From the NCBI GenBank assembly GCA_020631735.1, contig CM036191.1, positions 44,864,562 to 44,928,561 of the forward strand: a stretch of DNA of 64,000 bases, given 5' to 3'. Position 1 is the stretch's first letter; every line of letters begins with the position of its first letter. Shown piece by piece: positions 21,231 to 34,152 of the stretch. The translations under genes were made by a program, and so were the position numbers. The notes under the pieces are model-generated. The model saw nothing but the letters and a program-made list of their open reading frames with translations, searched no databases and was not told the DNA's origin. The stretch comes from Saccharum officinarum. Lineage: Eukaryota; Streptophyta; Magnoliopsida; Poales; Poaceae.

Positions 21231-22745
21231 GTGGCAGCTATGTCAAGTGAGTTGTATGCTGAATTTGAGCAGCTGAACTTGGGCTTTGTCACTAATGCAG
21301 TGGAGTTGGTGATAGAACCCACATTGGAGCAAGAAATACGTAAGGGCCAGTTACAGGATGCGAAGTTGAAAGAGATAGCAGAGAACATAGTGGTTAGCAA
21401 GGCACTAGGTTTCTGTATGGATGATAATGGAACTCTATGGTTTGGGAAAAGATTATGTGTGCCTGAGGTTAAGGCTATACGAGATGCAATTCTTCATGAG
21501 GCACATGAGTCCACTTACTCTATTCATCCCGGAAGTACCAAGATGTACTTGGATCTAAAAGAGAAGTATTAGTGGTATGGACTAAAGAGTGATGTTGTTG
21601 AGTATGTTGCTATATGTGATACCTATCAAAGAGTGAAAACAAAACATCAAAGACCTACAGGATTACAACTACCAATGAAGATACCTGAGTGGAAGTGGGA
21701 AGAAATTGGTATGGATTTTATTGTTGGGTTACCACACACTCAGAAAGATTATGATTCAGTTTGGGTGATAGTGGATCGGTTAACTAAAGTTGCTCACTTC
21801 TTACCGGTCAAGACTACCTATCCTGGACCCCAATTGGCTGCACTATATATGGAAACAATAGTATGTTTGCATGGTGTTCCAAAGAGGATCGTGTCTGATA
21901 GAGGTACTCAATTCACGTCACACTTTTGGCAAACAGTACATACCTCATTGGGAACAAAGTTGAACTTTAGTACAGCGTATCACCCTCAGACCGATGAGCA
22001 AACTGAGAGAACTAATCAGATTTTAGAGGACATGTTGAGAGCTTGTGCGTTATAGTATGGTACAAGTTGGGACAAGAGTTTGCCTTAATAGAGTTTTCGT
22101 ACAACAATAGTTATCAGAAGAGTCTCAATATGGCACCTTTTAAAGCTTTGTAGGGACGAAAGTGTAGAACCCCGTTGTTTTGGAATCAAACCGGAGAAAC
22201 TCAAGTGTTCAGACTGGATGTTTTAAGAGATGTAGAAGAGAAAGTAAGGATGATTAGGGATAGTTTGAGAGTGGCATAGTCTTGACAGAAGAGTTATGCT
22301 GACACTCGGAGAAGAGAATTGGTTTTCGAAGTAGGGGATTATGTTTACCTAAAGGTGTCACCTATGAGAAGTGTGAGAAGGTTTAATATGAAAGGAAAGT
22401 TAGCACCAAGGTATATTGGACCTTTCAAGATTTTAGAGACATGTGGTTAAGTAGCTTATTAGTTGGAATTGCCTTAGAGCTTCATAGGTGTACATGATGT
22501 GTTCCATGTGTCTCAATTAAAGAAGTGGTTGCATGTACCTGGGGAGCAGATACCACTAGAGGAACTTATAGTTAAGGAAGATCTCACATATGAGGAATTT
22601 CTAGTAAAGTTTTGGAAATGACAGAAAGGGTTATGAGGAGCCGAGTTATAAAGAAGTGTAAGGTTCAGTGGAATCGGTATACAGAAGATGAGGCTACATG
22701 GGAAAGAGAAGAGGATTTGAGGAAAACATACCCGTAGCTTTTTGA
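21231..22745 (+). pseudogene. Integrase with degenerate chromodomain, broken
   Basis: The zinc-binding N-terminus has [13 protein letters not shown], then TAG at 21570-21572 (Trp in the second element), and CDTYQRVK where the family has CDTCQRVK, so a zinc-ligand Cys is replaced by Tyr. The DDE core is recognisable: GMDFIVGLP, VSDRGTQFTSHFW, and HPQTDEQTERTNQILE, with the third acidic residue kept. A TAG at 22053 and further stops break the C-terminal half. Near 22600-22735 a chromodomain-like tail reads KKCKVQWNRYTEDEATWERE, typical of chromoviruses that target heterochromatin. Confidence 0.9.
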
Positions 22746-22782
22746 GTAAGCATCATCCGAATCTCGAGGACGAGATTCATTT

Positions 22783-22790
22783 TAAGGGGG
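22783..22790 (+). promoter_or_regulatory. Polypurine tract
   Basis: TAAGGGGG lies six bases before the 3' LTR start (22797). It is the expected primer for plus-strand DNA synthesis in an LTR retroelement. Confidence 0.65.
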
Positions 22791-22796
22791 TAGAAT

Positions 22797-25567
22797 TGTA
22801 ACACTCTAAAATTTGCATCACTTTTAAATAGGTGAATTGGATTTATTTATGCAATAGTGTGTGCATGCAACATAGAAAAATAATAAATTTTATAAAAATT
22901 AAAATCAAATATAAGGTTCACCTACATGTCTATGCATTCAAGCTGCAGCATATTATCTTTGAATTGTGTGGCTTGAAATCAAACATCAAATTGATTTGAA
23001 TTGGTATTTCAAAATTGGTTTGGAAAATTAGAAAAGAAAAAGAAAAAAGGAATTTCCTCCCTCCCCTTCTCATTTTTGGCCTATTGGCCTAGCCCGCTCG
23101 GCCTTACCTCTCCCACAGCCCATCTCTCTCTCTTCCTCCGCATGCCCAGTTCTCCCCCGCCCCACGGCCTAGCACGCAAGCCGTGCAGGCTGTGTTCCTA
23201 GCCCAGCCAAAGGCCCAGTCGAAGGCCCAGCGTAGCCGTGCCCGCGCTCCCTCTCCTCTCTTTCGCCCTATGACGTTGACAAGCTGGTCCCACGTGTCAT
23301 GGCCTTCCCCTTCCATCACCTCGTGTCTTGGCGTGCTGCCCATGCTGCTTTGCCCTCATAAATAGCACTCGTGTCGTGCTGCTCTCCTACTTCATCTTCG
23401 AGCCAGCGCTGCCCTCGCTTTTGCTCCACGTCGATGCCAAACCCTAGCAGCTCGAGTCGGCACCACCGACCTCAATCCGCCGAAGCCATGCGCCGCTTCC
23501 ATCTGCTCCGCGCATTGGTAAGTTACCTAGCCAAGCTCGCCGTCATCTCCTCTCTCTCCCGGTGTTTTTGGCGCATGAATCCGTGGCCCATAGGTCATGT
23601 CCCATGCGTGCTGCCTGCTTCCGGCCATGGCACCGCTGTCGGTGCCGCCGTCGGCCAGTCGACATTGTATTTTCCCCGCCCAATCTGTTCAAGTTCGTTA
23701 GATCGAGATCCAACGGCCAGCATTTATTGATACCGATTCGGCCGGCCGTTTTGCAAAACAACACCTGAAGTTTTCTATAATAGAACCCGCAGTCCAAAGT
23801 GCAATCACAAAATTTGTTTTCTTCTTTTAAAAGCGTAATTTCTCCCGGTTTAGATCCAAAATACATTTTCATCTATTCACAGTTTTGCCACTAGTTTCTA
23901 TAGGCCATAACTTTCACGTTTTAGCTCTGATTTGATCCATTCAAGTTGCGTTAGGATCATAATTGTGTAATCTACATGTTCATCCTACTATTAAGTATGT
24001 TTTCAACTTTTAAAATTCAAGGTTAGATTTAATCTATTATTTTATTAAAGGAAATCTTGTTTAATTCATAACTTCTTTGTTTTAGCTCCGATTTTGTGAT
24101 CTTCGTGTCTGTGTGTTCGTAGCAAGACGTAGATTCGTTTTACAAGCTTTTCATCTTGATTTTATGTTGTTGGTGTACTGTTCTAATCTATAGTCTTTGT
24201 TTGCTATGCATGATTGCTTTTGGATGCTTATAAGTTGCTATGATTATCGAGTATAGACGGTGAGCAATTCGTGGGTGATCAAGGGTACTACTTTGACAAG
24301 CAGGAACAGCAGGATCACCTTATTCAAGGCAAGTATAGCATGGGATCTTCCTTGTTGTCCTATACACCTTTAATCATTTAATCTATACTACATTTGTCTA
24401 CCTTGACTACCACTAAGGATTTCCTAGTACTTTGTACCTTGTGCCTTGATACCTATAGGGTATTACATTGGGTAGTATGATGCTAGTGCTCAACTAAAGT
24501 CGTGATCTTGTAACTTGACTAATGGTATATGCAATAAACAATAAAATATGCTTTTTAGCAACATGGAACAAGGGGGCTAGAGCATTGGGCTATTTTTATG
24601 GTGCTCTAGATTCCTCTCCCTAAGGACTTATCTATAAGCGAACATCTGGGACTTACAATACAGCTGTGAGGGCTACATGGCTCTGGCTTTAGCTCAGTAT
24701 GAGGACCTTTTCTAGATTGTTAGAGGTTACCTTTATTGGTGTAAGAATGGCTTGCCGAATAGGGTATAGTGCGGCCTTTTTCCCCTTGTGTATAGGTTGC
24801 GCGTCATTGTGCCATCGAGAAGGGGGCTCTACATCTATTTGCCGAGTGAATCTAATGGCCCCAACTTGATAGACAAACATTTGAAAGGCTTCATAGTGAA
24901 CCCTGCTGACCTTCCTTGGTTGTGGGTCAAGAGGCTGATCACCTAGGGCGAAAGGGTAAATCATGACTCACAGTGAAAGTGTACAACCTCTACAGAGTGT
25001 AAAACTGGTATATTAGCCATGCTCATGGTCACGAGCGGCCTTGGAACACTTATGGAATAGATGATCACTAAGAATTACTCGTTTATGCTATTCATTATTC
25101 ATGTTTACATTGGTCATGTGTTTTACTTTGGGATTAAAACAATTTGTTGCTACTCCTATGCTAAAATTGTGACAACTAAAAGCTGAATGTTGTTAAACCT
25201 GTGTCAAGCTTTTTGAGCCTCATGAACCCCATGTTAGACTTGTTGAGTACGACACGTACTTATGCTTGTTTTTTTATTATTTGGATAAAAATCCCAGATG
25301 GTTAACAGATGGCTATGGTAATGACGACTTTCCTGAGGATTACTAGACTTGTGGTCAGCTAGTTGATGTCCCTGTGATATGGAGCTTCCGTGAGAGATTT
25401 TTCTTTATACTTCCACTGCATTTATCTGAAGACTACGTTTTATTATTCGTGATGTAACAAACACTTGTGATTATACTATTTATAATTTGTCGGCTTATGT
25501 GTGGGACTAATCTCTAGGCGCACATAAGATTTTTTATCCCATTTTATCCTTAAAATCGGGTGTGACA
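22797..25567 (+). repeat. 3' LTR, 2771 bp
   Basis: Starts TGTAACACTCTAAAATTTGC directly after the polypurine tract and ends GGGTGTGACA. It holds a CT-rich region around 23050-23270, a TATA-like CATAAATAG (23357-23365) and a GC-rich stretch that could be the transcribed leader. No gene is present; the reading frames at 23001-23872 are incidental. The last 577 bases equal window positions 1-577. Confidence 0.92.
23357..23365 (+). promoter_or_regulatory. Putative LTR TATA box
   Basis: CATAAATAG at the equivalent position in the complete LTR, conserved with 18839-18847. Conservation between the two LTRs supports a promoter role; no transcript evidence is available. Confidence 0.5.
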
Positions 25568-27465
25568 CTTCCGCGAGCTCCGCCGCTCCTGTAACCTAGG
25601 CTAGTGTAGGCGCCCAGATTGTAGATGGGGTCAACCCGTTAGTGGAGCCAGCGCGGGTCCGAGCGAGCCGGTGTGGCCATCCAATGACATCGCCACTGTG
25701 CTGGCGCGTGCACGAGTGTCTGAGGACCATGCCGTTCTAAAGGAGGGAGTTTCTGAGGGTTTCATTGCATAGTTGCTCTCTCTAGGACTAGTAGGAAGGA
25801 CTGCGGGTTAGTTTGTTTCAAAGTCGAGGTCCTTTCTTCAAATGCGCCAGCACGCACAAGGGACTCTCCTGCCACGGGCCACCTCATGCGTGGGCCGTGC
25901 CTGTGGTCCGCGCGTGTGGGCCACGCGGATGGGCCGCTCGAGAATTGGTTTTCCTTTTTCAGCAAATTAGCAAATGTTTTTCTAATTTAGTTTTGAGATG
26001 ATCTTTGGAAAATTATAGCAAATTCTGGAGATTTCCAAAAATTGTGAAACCAATTTTGTTAAGCTCCTAAAATTGTGATCTATCTGTTAGTGTATTTAGT
26101 TTATATATATATTTGTTGATACCAGCAGCTATTAAATCATTTGCTAGTGATTAGTATTATTTAGATTAGTATTTGTAGGAATTTTTGTGCCAAAATGATA
26201 ATATCTTTAGATTTGAAATTTTTACAGTAGCTTCATTGTATTATTTTGTGCTCACTATAATTTTTATAGCCTTAGAGTAGGTTGATAAATAGGGTAGCTA
26301 AGTACTCCTTGTTTTAGTATATATGAACTCATAAATAAAGTAAGAAATGCATTTTTGGTTGCTAAGATAATACTTGAATGTTTCATTCCTGTTTAGTTAA
26401 AAAGATGGGTAGCTTAGAATCCTAGTCATTAGAGTTAACTTAGTAGCTTGGTAGATGTATTGTTATTTTAAGAGCTGTTGTTGCTAAAATGCTAAGTGTT
26501 GCATCATCATTGCATGCATGTAGAGAACGCGTTGGTGGAGTTCATGACCGCAGGCGAGGAGGAGTACGAGGAGGTGATTGAAGAGTACGAGGAGGAGATC
26601 TTCATACAGGAGGAAGCCTCGGAGCCACCGATGACTAACATAGCTGACCACCCGCCTGCCCAAGGCAAGCCCCGGTGCATAACCCTTATTTTGAATAATC
26701 ACTCGATATATATATGTGATGTGCATTTACGTTACAGGCATTTTATGGAAACTACATGCATAGACAACATACTTATCAGTCCTACTAGCATAGGTCGAGT
26801 AGCTGCTATGCTTAGGCTATCGGTAGCGTGAGTAACCTGTCGTTACTCACAATAGGTGATTATTATTATCACTCTCATGGTAAAATGGTGAAAGGAAATG
26901 GAGACCGGGCAGGGATATGGTACAGGTATTGCTTGGTTACATTGTTTTCCCTGTCTATGTCAGTTAAGGACTGGCCGTTACACTGGGTTCTAGTTAAGTC
27001 ACAGATTTATTACCCTGAGCATATACTTGTTTATGGGAGTAGAGAAGGCTTGTTGCTCTCTTGTCACGGGTTCTGGCTCTTTCTGGACCGACTGATTGGA
27101 GGCGGGGATGGTGGAGGTCTAAGTAACACTCTGAGTCCTTGACTCAGGTCTGGCGGCTTGGAGTACAAGTTTGGATGGGGACCTAGACCCCTTGATAGGA
27201 GAGTGGTGGGTTGGTCCTGCTTGTGCCTAGGGTACAAGCGGGGCATGTGTTTTGGGGTACCCAGCTGGGCACATTGATTCGTGAATTGTCGGGTAATCCG
27301 GTATGACTTGTCTACAGTCTAGCACCATAGTAAGAACTGTAAGATGAAAGACGGTGAAATGGATCTATTTGCTCAACTCTTGCTTGAAAGTAGAATAGGT
27401 GCTTACCTAGAATGGCTAGATAATGAACCAATCATGACTGCTAATAAGAAATGTACATAAGGATT
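25568..27465. other. Unclassified LTR-like DNA, copy 2
   Basis: Second copy of 578-2476 with about five visible differences: one substitution near 25858, a one-base deletion near 25960, and substitutions near 26369, 26629 and 27267. No supported gene. Confidence 0.4.
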
Positions 27466-27734
27466 CACTACTAGTATTGCTTTCCCACATTGGCTTGCCA
27501 TCGTACATGGCATTACTTTTTGGGTGGCAATGCCACTCCCATGGCCACGTCCTTCTTCCTCTATGCCCTGCCGAAGGGCACCTAGAGCGTGCAACTCATT
27601 GGTTCAATGATGGCATCGACCGGGTACCTGGGGAGTTGTCTGGTCCACGGCACCATCTACCCTTGTATGACCGGTACTTGAAGAAACGCGACTGCTTCTT
27701 GATAGGAACAGGGGCGACAGGTGGTTCCACCATC

Positions 27735-29552
27735 TTAGCCCGCTTCCTCTTTCCTTGTCTTGGTCCCATCTTCCTCTTTCTTCTTCTTCCCGAACTCAAC
27801 GTCTATGCCTTTCACCATGTCAAACACCTTTTGCCCGTACCTCGTCCTTTTTGGCTCAGCAGTTTCAAGCTCGTCCTGGTTGTTGAAGTACTTATTCATC
27901 GTAGATGCCCGGTACCTGTGCTTTTTAATGAGGAATCGCCTATGCCTCATATACACCATCTTTTTGGATGCACTAAGGTAAGTGTAGCAGGTACCGTCAA
28001 TGCAAACTACGCAATCTGACTTACCTTTGATCTACCCGACACTAAAAAAAGACCACAGTAATCGGTGATGGTGACAAAGATGATGGCTTTTAAAGTGAAC
28101 TCCTTCTTTAGGGATGCATCCATCATCTTGACCCCATCTTCCCATAGTATCTTCATGTCCTCCAGGAACACATCTATATCATTGCCTGGCTTCCTAGGTC
28201 CAGAAATAATCATGGTTAGTAAAAGATACATGCGCTTCTGACATAGCCAGGGAGGTTGGTTGTAGATGGTAAGGATGACCGGCCGAGTGTTGTGCGAGTT
28301 GCTGAGCTCACCGAATGGATTCCTCCCATCGGTACTCAGCGCGAACCTAACATTCCTCGCCTCATCGCCAAACTTCTAGAACTTGGCATTGAAACGCTTC
28401 TGCTAATTGCCATCGGAAGGGTGCCGTAGTTTGCCATCGTCCTTCGTGCGCTATTAGATGCATGCCAAGACATAACCTTAGCATCCTCAGGGTTCCCAAA
28501 TATAGCACACAGGCGATCAATCACGGGCAGGTACCACATCGACAAGGCTGGACTTTTCCTCTGCATGTAACCCTCTTCTTCCTCGTCCTCAAGAGACAAG
28601 ATCTACTTCTTCACAGTACTCTTCTTGGTCATCTTCTTCTTCTTCAGACCTCTCTCATCATCTGCATCCGCGCGACAACCGACATTCCTCTTGTAGTGAC
28701 TCGCGCCACATTGCAGACAGCTCTGCAAGTTCTCATACTTGCCCTGATATAGGATATAATGATTGGGATAGGCATGGAACTTTTTAAGCTTCATCGCCAC
28801 TGGCCGGATAAGCTTCTTCAGTCGATAGGTAGTGGCGGGCACCTTGTTACCCTCTAGGTATGTGTCAGCAGTAATAGGTCATTGAAGTTAGTGTCGGACC
28901 AGCCATGGCGAGCCTTTAGCATCAGTATCTAGAGGTTAAAACGCAGCGCCATCCAATGCTTCCGACAGTCCTTATAGAGGGGATCAATTGCCGCTAGCTT
29001 CATCTCTCTAAAATTCTCCAGCCACCTAGGGCTCCGAAATAGAACGTCGTCGTGCTTAAGACAGTTAGCAATTGACTCAAAAAGGTCCACAGTCTTGGGA
29101 TCCCTCACTGGCTCACTGCCATCACCATCATCATCGTCAGATGTGTCTTGGAGCAGATCATCCATCGTGATATAATCACGATCTGCATTGTCACCAGTAG
29201 CAGCATTGTCGTGCCCGCCAGTCGCTGCTGATCAAGTTTGTTGTTCGGCATTCACCGCCGCCGTCGTTGGTGTCGACGAGTTCCGTCCTCCAGATGCACC
29301 GACACTCGGATCCTCTGCTTCCCCATGAAACTTCCAAACGGTGAAATCCTTGACGAAACCGTACCGGATCAAGTGAGATTTCATCGTGTCGTCTCCATGG
29401 GCAAGAAGGTTCTTGCAGCTCTTACACGTACAAATGGTGAGTTCCCGCTTCAGACTCAGACGATGCCTTTTGGCAGCGGCAATAAACTTTGTCACATGTT
29501 CTAGGAAAGCTGGATCTAGCCTCGATGTCTTGTACATCCATTCTCTGTCCAT
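27735..29552 (-). pseudogene. TNP2-like CACTA transposase, copy 2, broken
   Basis: Same domains and same breaks as 2746-4563, including the Transposase_21 motif LTMIISGPRKPGNDIDVFLE (28231-28007). One visible change in the N-terminal domain replaces HLIQYGFV with HLIRYGFV. Sharing all disabling mutations shows the duplication happened after the gene died. Confidence 0.88.
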
Positions 29553-29893
29553 GACCGCGAACACATTGCACACACAACATACAACGAAAATGGCGCATAT
29601 AAGCACAACAGTACAGAAAAAGACAACCAGGTAGCTCCAGGTCTTATGATTTCTCTCTCCTCCAAATAGATCTAGATCTAGATCTTTAGAAAAAGCACCC
29701 AAATCATGGAAAAGAGAGAGGATTGAGGGTATGAGAGCGAGAATCAACCTCTTGCGGTGCCCTCCTTCAACAAATCCAAGGGCAAAACCTCTCCCCCTAG
29801 AAAATGGCCATTTTTAGGGTTTTGAGGTCAAATCCCTAAAAATGGAGGAGGAGCCGCGGGGAATGAGGGTGAGTGCGGCTGCATTTGTAGCCT

Positions 29894-30204
29894 AGACTTA
29901 ACCGAGGCGGGCACTATAGGGAAACCGCCTCGGTTAATCGCCTATTAACCGAGGCAGTTTCTTTAGAACAAACGCCTCGGTTAATTGATTAACCGAGACG
30001 GTTGCCCTACGCCAACCGCCTTGGTTAATATTGATTAACGGCAGCCGCCTCGGTTAATAGAATAACCGAGGTAGTTGCGTTAGGGCGACCGCCTCAGTTA
30101 ATAAGCATTAACCGAGATAGTTTCGCTACAATGCCCTCCTCGATTAAGGATTAACCGAGGCAGTTGCTGGTCTGGCTGCCCTACCTTGATTAACCGAGGC
30201 GGGC
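29894..30204. repeat. CACTA-A subterminal repeats, copy 2
   Basis: Same CCGCCTCGGTTAA / TTAACCGAGGCGG cluster as 4905-5215; I saw no difference between the copies. Confidence 0.85.
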
Positions 30205-30268
30205 AACCAGGTCAACAGCCTGGGAACCCATTTGGTAAACGTTGTGTAAAAGATTATGTGCAGTAGTG

Positions 30269-31072
30269 ATTATTTCCTCACGTTAAATGTATCGTGTAGA
30301 CGTGTACTACGTGCAAGTAAATCTGGGACATAAATTATGTTGTGCTAAATTGAAGGAGGCACACGTGCTGTCGCCGTCATTTTTATTTATTTATTATTCT
30401 CGCCTAAGCTTTTTCTGGCCAGCTGTTACCACATCCATAGGAGTAGACACAACATTCCTGCATTGAGCTTTCCTCGCTGGCCCATTACCAACAGCCACGA
30501 TGAGTTCGAGTAAGCGACACACGGAAATGCATAAATGCTTAAAAGCCCACTTTTGACGAGTAGCCTCTGTTTGTGTGCTACACGGTTGGCCAGTATTTTT
30601 CTGATTTTTTACGGTGTATTTCAGGTGGAATAGGACGTATATAATGTATCCGTGCGTTGCATGGTTCGCATACAGGATGAGCTAAAGTCATACGTTGGGC
30701 GAACTCTGCTTCTAGGTAGAAACTTGAGCTCTGTTTCTGCTCTCTGGATATCTCTCGCAGTGGCTCCATAGTTGTTGCATTGGAATCGTATACCTCATCA
30801 TTTGCTATAACACGGCACATATATGCATATATACTGGGTTCAGTTTGGTCTCTGTTGAAATAAATGACTGCAAGGACAGTTTACTATGCAGGATGCAGCA
30901 GTTTCTCTGCTTCAGAAATTGGAAGCCTTAGATCAGAAAGTCGCATGACTCCCATATACTTTGCTGGTCCTTTCATTTATGGCTATGTGCACGAGATGAA
31001 GAGAGGAAATTATAGGCACCACATCTCTCGTTTGCTAGGCTTACTTCTGGGCTGAGTCTGCTTCTGAGCTGC
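30269..31072. other. Resistance-gene 3' flank copy, second duplicate
   Basis: Duplicate of 5280-6083. The first ~195 bases align with 51427-51615. No recognisable gene in the remainder. Confidence 0.7.
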
Positions 31073-31723
31073 CACTACTAGAGAACAGATTTTAGAACGA
31101 TGTCTCAATTTGGCATTAGCCTTGGCATTTTTTGCCCCCGGGACTAAAGGACCCTTTAGTCCCGGTTGGTAGCCCAACGGTCATCCGCGGGGCAGGGATC
31201 TTTAGTCCCGGCTGGTATTACCAACCGGGACTAAACCTTTAGTCTCGGTTACCAACCGGGACTAAAGCTTTTAGTCCCGGCTTGGGTGATTCCTCGGGAA
31301 TAAAGATTAATCTTTAGTCCCGGTTTGGTCCCCTAACCGGGACTAATTATCCCGGCCTATAATTCAGCTCATTTCTTCCTCCCCGAGCCCGAGCCATTCC
31401 ATTCAAACTCACTGCCTCTGTTCTTCAGCTTGCTGTTGTTCTTGCTCTCTCCCCCTCCATTGGTGTTGCTCTTCGATTTTGGAGGTAACAAACTTAATCC
31501 TCTTATGTTTTATCAGTAGCTTATCTCATTTTGCGATGTAGATGCATGTGTAACTTTATATGTTGGACTTTATTATGATTTTATATGTCATTTTTAGCTC
31601 AAAATCACATGATGATTTGCATATATGTTTGGATAAACAAAAGTTAAATTAGTTCATCAAAATCACGCCTCGCTCGTCCTCGCTGGAGCACGTGCCATCC
31701 TCGTCCCCGGTGGCTTACGTGAT

Positions 31724-32999
31724 CTTAGAATTAATTTTTCCATGAAATGAAAAACTTAGAAAATTGTTAGAAAATTGTAGAAAATCCGTACTAGTTGAAC
31801 TTGCGGACCGTGTTCAGCTCGGCAAGCATGTTCTCTGCCGAGCGGTAACGGACGTCAAGGAGGAGCTTTGATTCTACGAGGGAGAGCGGCAACGGTCGTG
31901 GAAGACCGTGTTCCCTTTCTCATAGAATCGGAGCTCTTCCTTGGCCAAGTACGGTGTCGTCCGGTGGAGAAATGCTCGCCGAGATGATCACGTAAGCAAG
32001 GTCAACTAGTACAGATGGTTATTTATTGAAAATGTTTTTGAGCTATAATTTGATGGATATTTGATAACTTCAAACCTACAAATGTCATCTACAAATGTTA
32101 CTATCATCGGCAACCTAAACGCCCGCGAGCTCGCCGATATCGAGCAGGTCACTTAGAATTATTTTTTCCATGAAATGAAATACTTAGAAATCATGCCTTT
32201 TATTTTTTAGAATTAAATTTTCCATGAAATAAAAAACTTAGAAGATAGTTAGAAAATTGTAGAAAATCCGTACTAGTTGAACTTGCGGACCGTGTTCAGG
32301 TCGGCGAGCATGTTCTCTGCCGAGCGGTAATGGACGTCAAGGAGGAGCTTTTATTCTACAAGGGAGAGCGGCAACGGTCGTGGAAGACCGTGTTCCCTTT
32401 CTCGTAGAATCAGAGCTCTTCCTTGGCCAAGTACGGTGCCGTCCGGTGGAGAAATGCTCGCCGACATGATCACGTAAGCAAGGTCAACTAGTACGGATGG
32501 TTATTTATTGAAACATGTTTTTGAGCTATAATTTGATGGATATTTGATAACTTCAGACCTACAAATGTCATCTACAAATGTTACTATCCTCGGCAACCTA
32601 AACGTCCGCGAGCTCGCCGATATCGAGCAGGTCACTTAGAATTATTTTTCCATGAAATGAACTACTTAGAAATCATGCCTTTTATTTTTTAGAATTAAAT
32701 TTTCCATGAAATGAAAAACTTAGTAAATAGTTAGAAAATTATAGAAAATCCGTACTAGTTGAACTTGCGTACCGTGTTCAGCTCGGCCAACATGTTCTCT
32801 GCCGAGCGGTAACGGACGTCAAGGAGGAACTTTGATTCTACGAGGGAGAGCGGCAACAGTCGTGGAAGACCGTGTTCCCTTTCTCGTAGAATCGGAGCTC
32901 TTCCTTGGCCAAGTATGGTGCCGTCCGGTGGAGAAATGCTAGTCGAGATGATCACGTACGCAAGGTCAACTAGTACGGATGGTTATTTATTGAAACATG
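31724..32999. repeat. Three tandem 482-bp units with foldbacks, copy 2
   Basis: Duplicate of 6735-8010. The foldbacks lie at 31786-32014, 32268-32496 and 32750-32978. Confidence 0.92.
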
Positions 33000-33085
33000 T
33001 GAAATCCGTACTAGTTTTGTTTAAATATATCATTTTAGAAAATATGAAATTTACACTAGTTTGCAAAAATAAGTATACAAAGTAG

Positions 33086-34152
33086 ATGACAACTGGTACC
33101 GGATCCTCGGCCTCTCGTTTGGTTGCGAAACGACTGAGGCCAGAACTCCCTCTCATTATCTGCGGCAAGTGTAAGCAGAAGATTGTGATGGAGTACCGAG
33201 TCAAGAGACAGGGACCCAACAAGGGTCGTGTTTTCTACAAGTGCCCGGATCGCGATGTGAGTTTCTTACATATTTTATAATTATGGCTAATTGACCTGGT
33301 TTTCTTGAATATTTCAATAAAGCATACTACACAGTTCTTCAGAACTCGTCATTGGTGGATTCGTACATCGAGATACATAAGGAGTTCTTACGATCCAAGT
33401 TTTCAGGGAAGACTGAAGCTTGGATTAGGCGTCAGCACATGGAAAGTTTCAGTGGTTGGTTGCGAAAAGAATGTCAAGGCGATGACAATATTGATGAGCA
33501 ACTGTATTTGTTGGCTAGGCAACCATCATGGCATATCTTCACGTACCAAGGGTATGAGATAAATGGAAATACATTTTACACAGTTGCCCAAGATAAAAGG
33601 AGCACCAATTAAAATAGTGGTGTTCGCATAGATGGCACAGATCCAAATGGGAATATACAAACATATTATGGCCGCATAGAAGATATATGGGAACTAGACT
33701 ACGCACCTAATTTTAAAGTCCCTTTGTTCCGGTGCCAATGGGTGAAGCTGACCGGAGGAGGGGTAACAGTCGACAAAGAGTATAGAATGACAACAGTGGA
33801 CCTCAACAATATTGGGTACAAAGACGAACCATTCGTCCTTGCTGCCGATGTGAGTCAGATGTTCTATGTGAAAGACATGTCTATAAAATCAAATAGAGGA
33901 AAAAACGAAGACATCAACTCAATGATCAATGAGCCAAAGCGTCACATAGTTCTTTTTGGGAAAATAAATATAGTGGGAATTGAAGACAAGTCAGACATGT
34001 CAGAAGATTATGAAAGAAATGTCCGAATTCCACCCTTCATAGTGAAGAAAGATCCAAGCATCATGTTAAATGATGAAGACACTCCATGGTTACGACAAGA
34101 TCATAACCAAGGGTCATACGTCAAGAAAAAATTCACTGCTGTGCCCGCATGA
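33086..34152 (+). pseudogene. GRF zinc finger/DUF4216 chimera, copy 2
   Basis: Duplicate of 8097-9163. GRF-like part 33086-33256, possible 86-bp intron 33257-33342, and the CACTA transposase C-terminal part 33343-34152 with the same TAA at 33610-33612. Confidence 0.8.

Larger units (their letters stand above)
18493..25567 (+). mobile_element. Ty3/gypsy LTR retrotransposon, Tekay/Del-like, decayed
   Basis: Order on the plus strand: 5' LTR remnant (18493-~18915), C-terminal gag, protease, reverse transcriptase, RNase H, integrase, degenerate chromodomain, polypurine tract and complete 3' LTR (22797-25567). The gag-protease-RT-RH-INT order marks Ty3/gypsy. The chromodomain-like tail and long (~2.8 kb) LTR point to the Tekay/Del chromovirus clade. 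The 5' part is shortened: LTR sequence jumps directly into late gag near 18920, so primer-binding site, leader and most of gag are missing. All frames carry stops, so the copy is inactive. Confidence 0.92.
27466..30268 (-). mobile_element. CACTA-A element, copy 2
   Basis: Second copy of 2477-5279, with the same termini and the same flanking ATT triplets (27463-27465, 30269-30271). Only about five substitutions are visible (near 28645, 28926, 29243, 29365 and 29586). Confidence 0.75.
31073..34152 (+). mobile_element. CACTA-B element, left part, copy 2
   Basis: Duplicate of 6084-9163: terminus CACTACTAGAGAAC at 31073, TTTAGTCCCGG subterminal repeats at 31139-31354, leader, tandem units and the GRF/DUF4216 frame. 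Satellite begins directly after it at 34153. I saw no substitutions in this stretch. Confidence 0.8.

Noticed and set aside
23001..23872. Several frames inside the 3' LTR
   Set aside because: They lie in the CT-rich promoter and leader part of the LTR, with no domain and no conservation with the 5' LTR remnant in frame.
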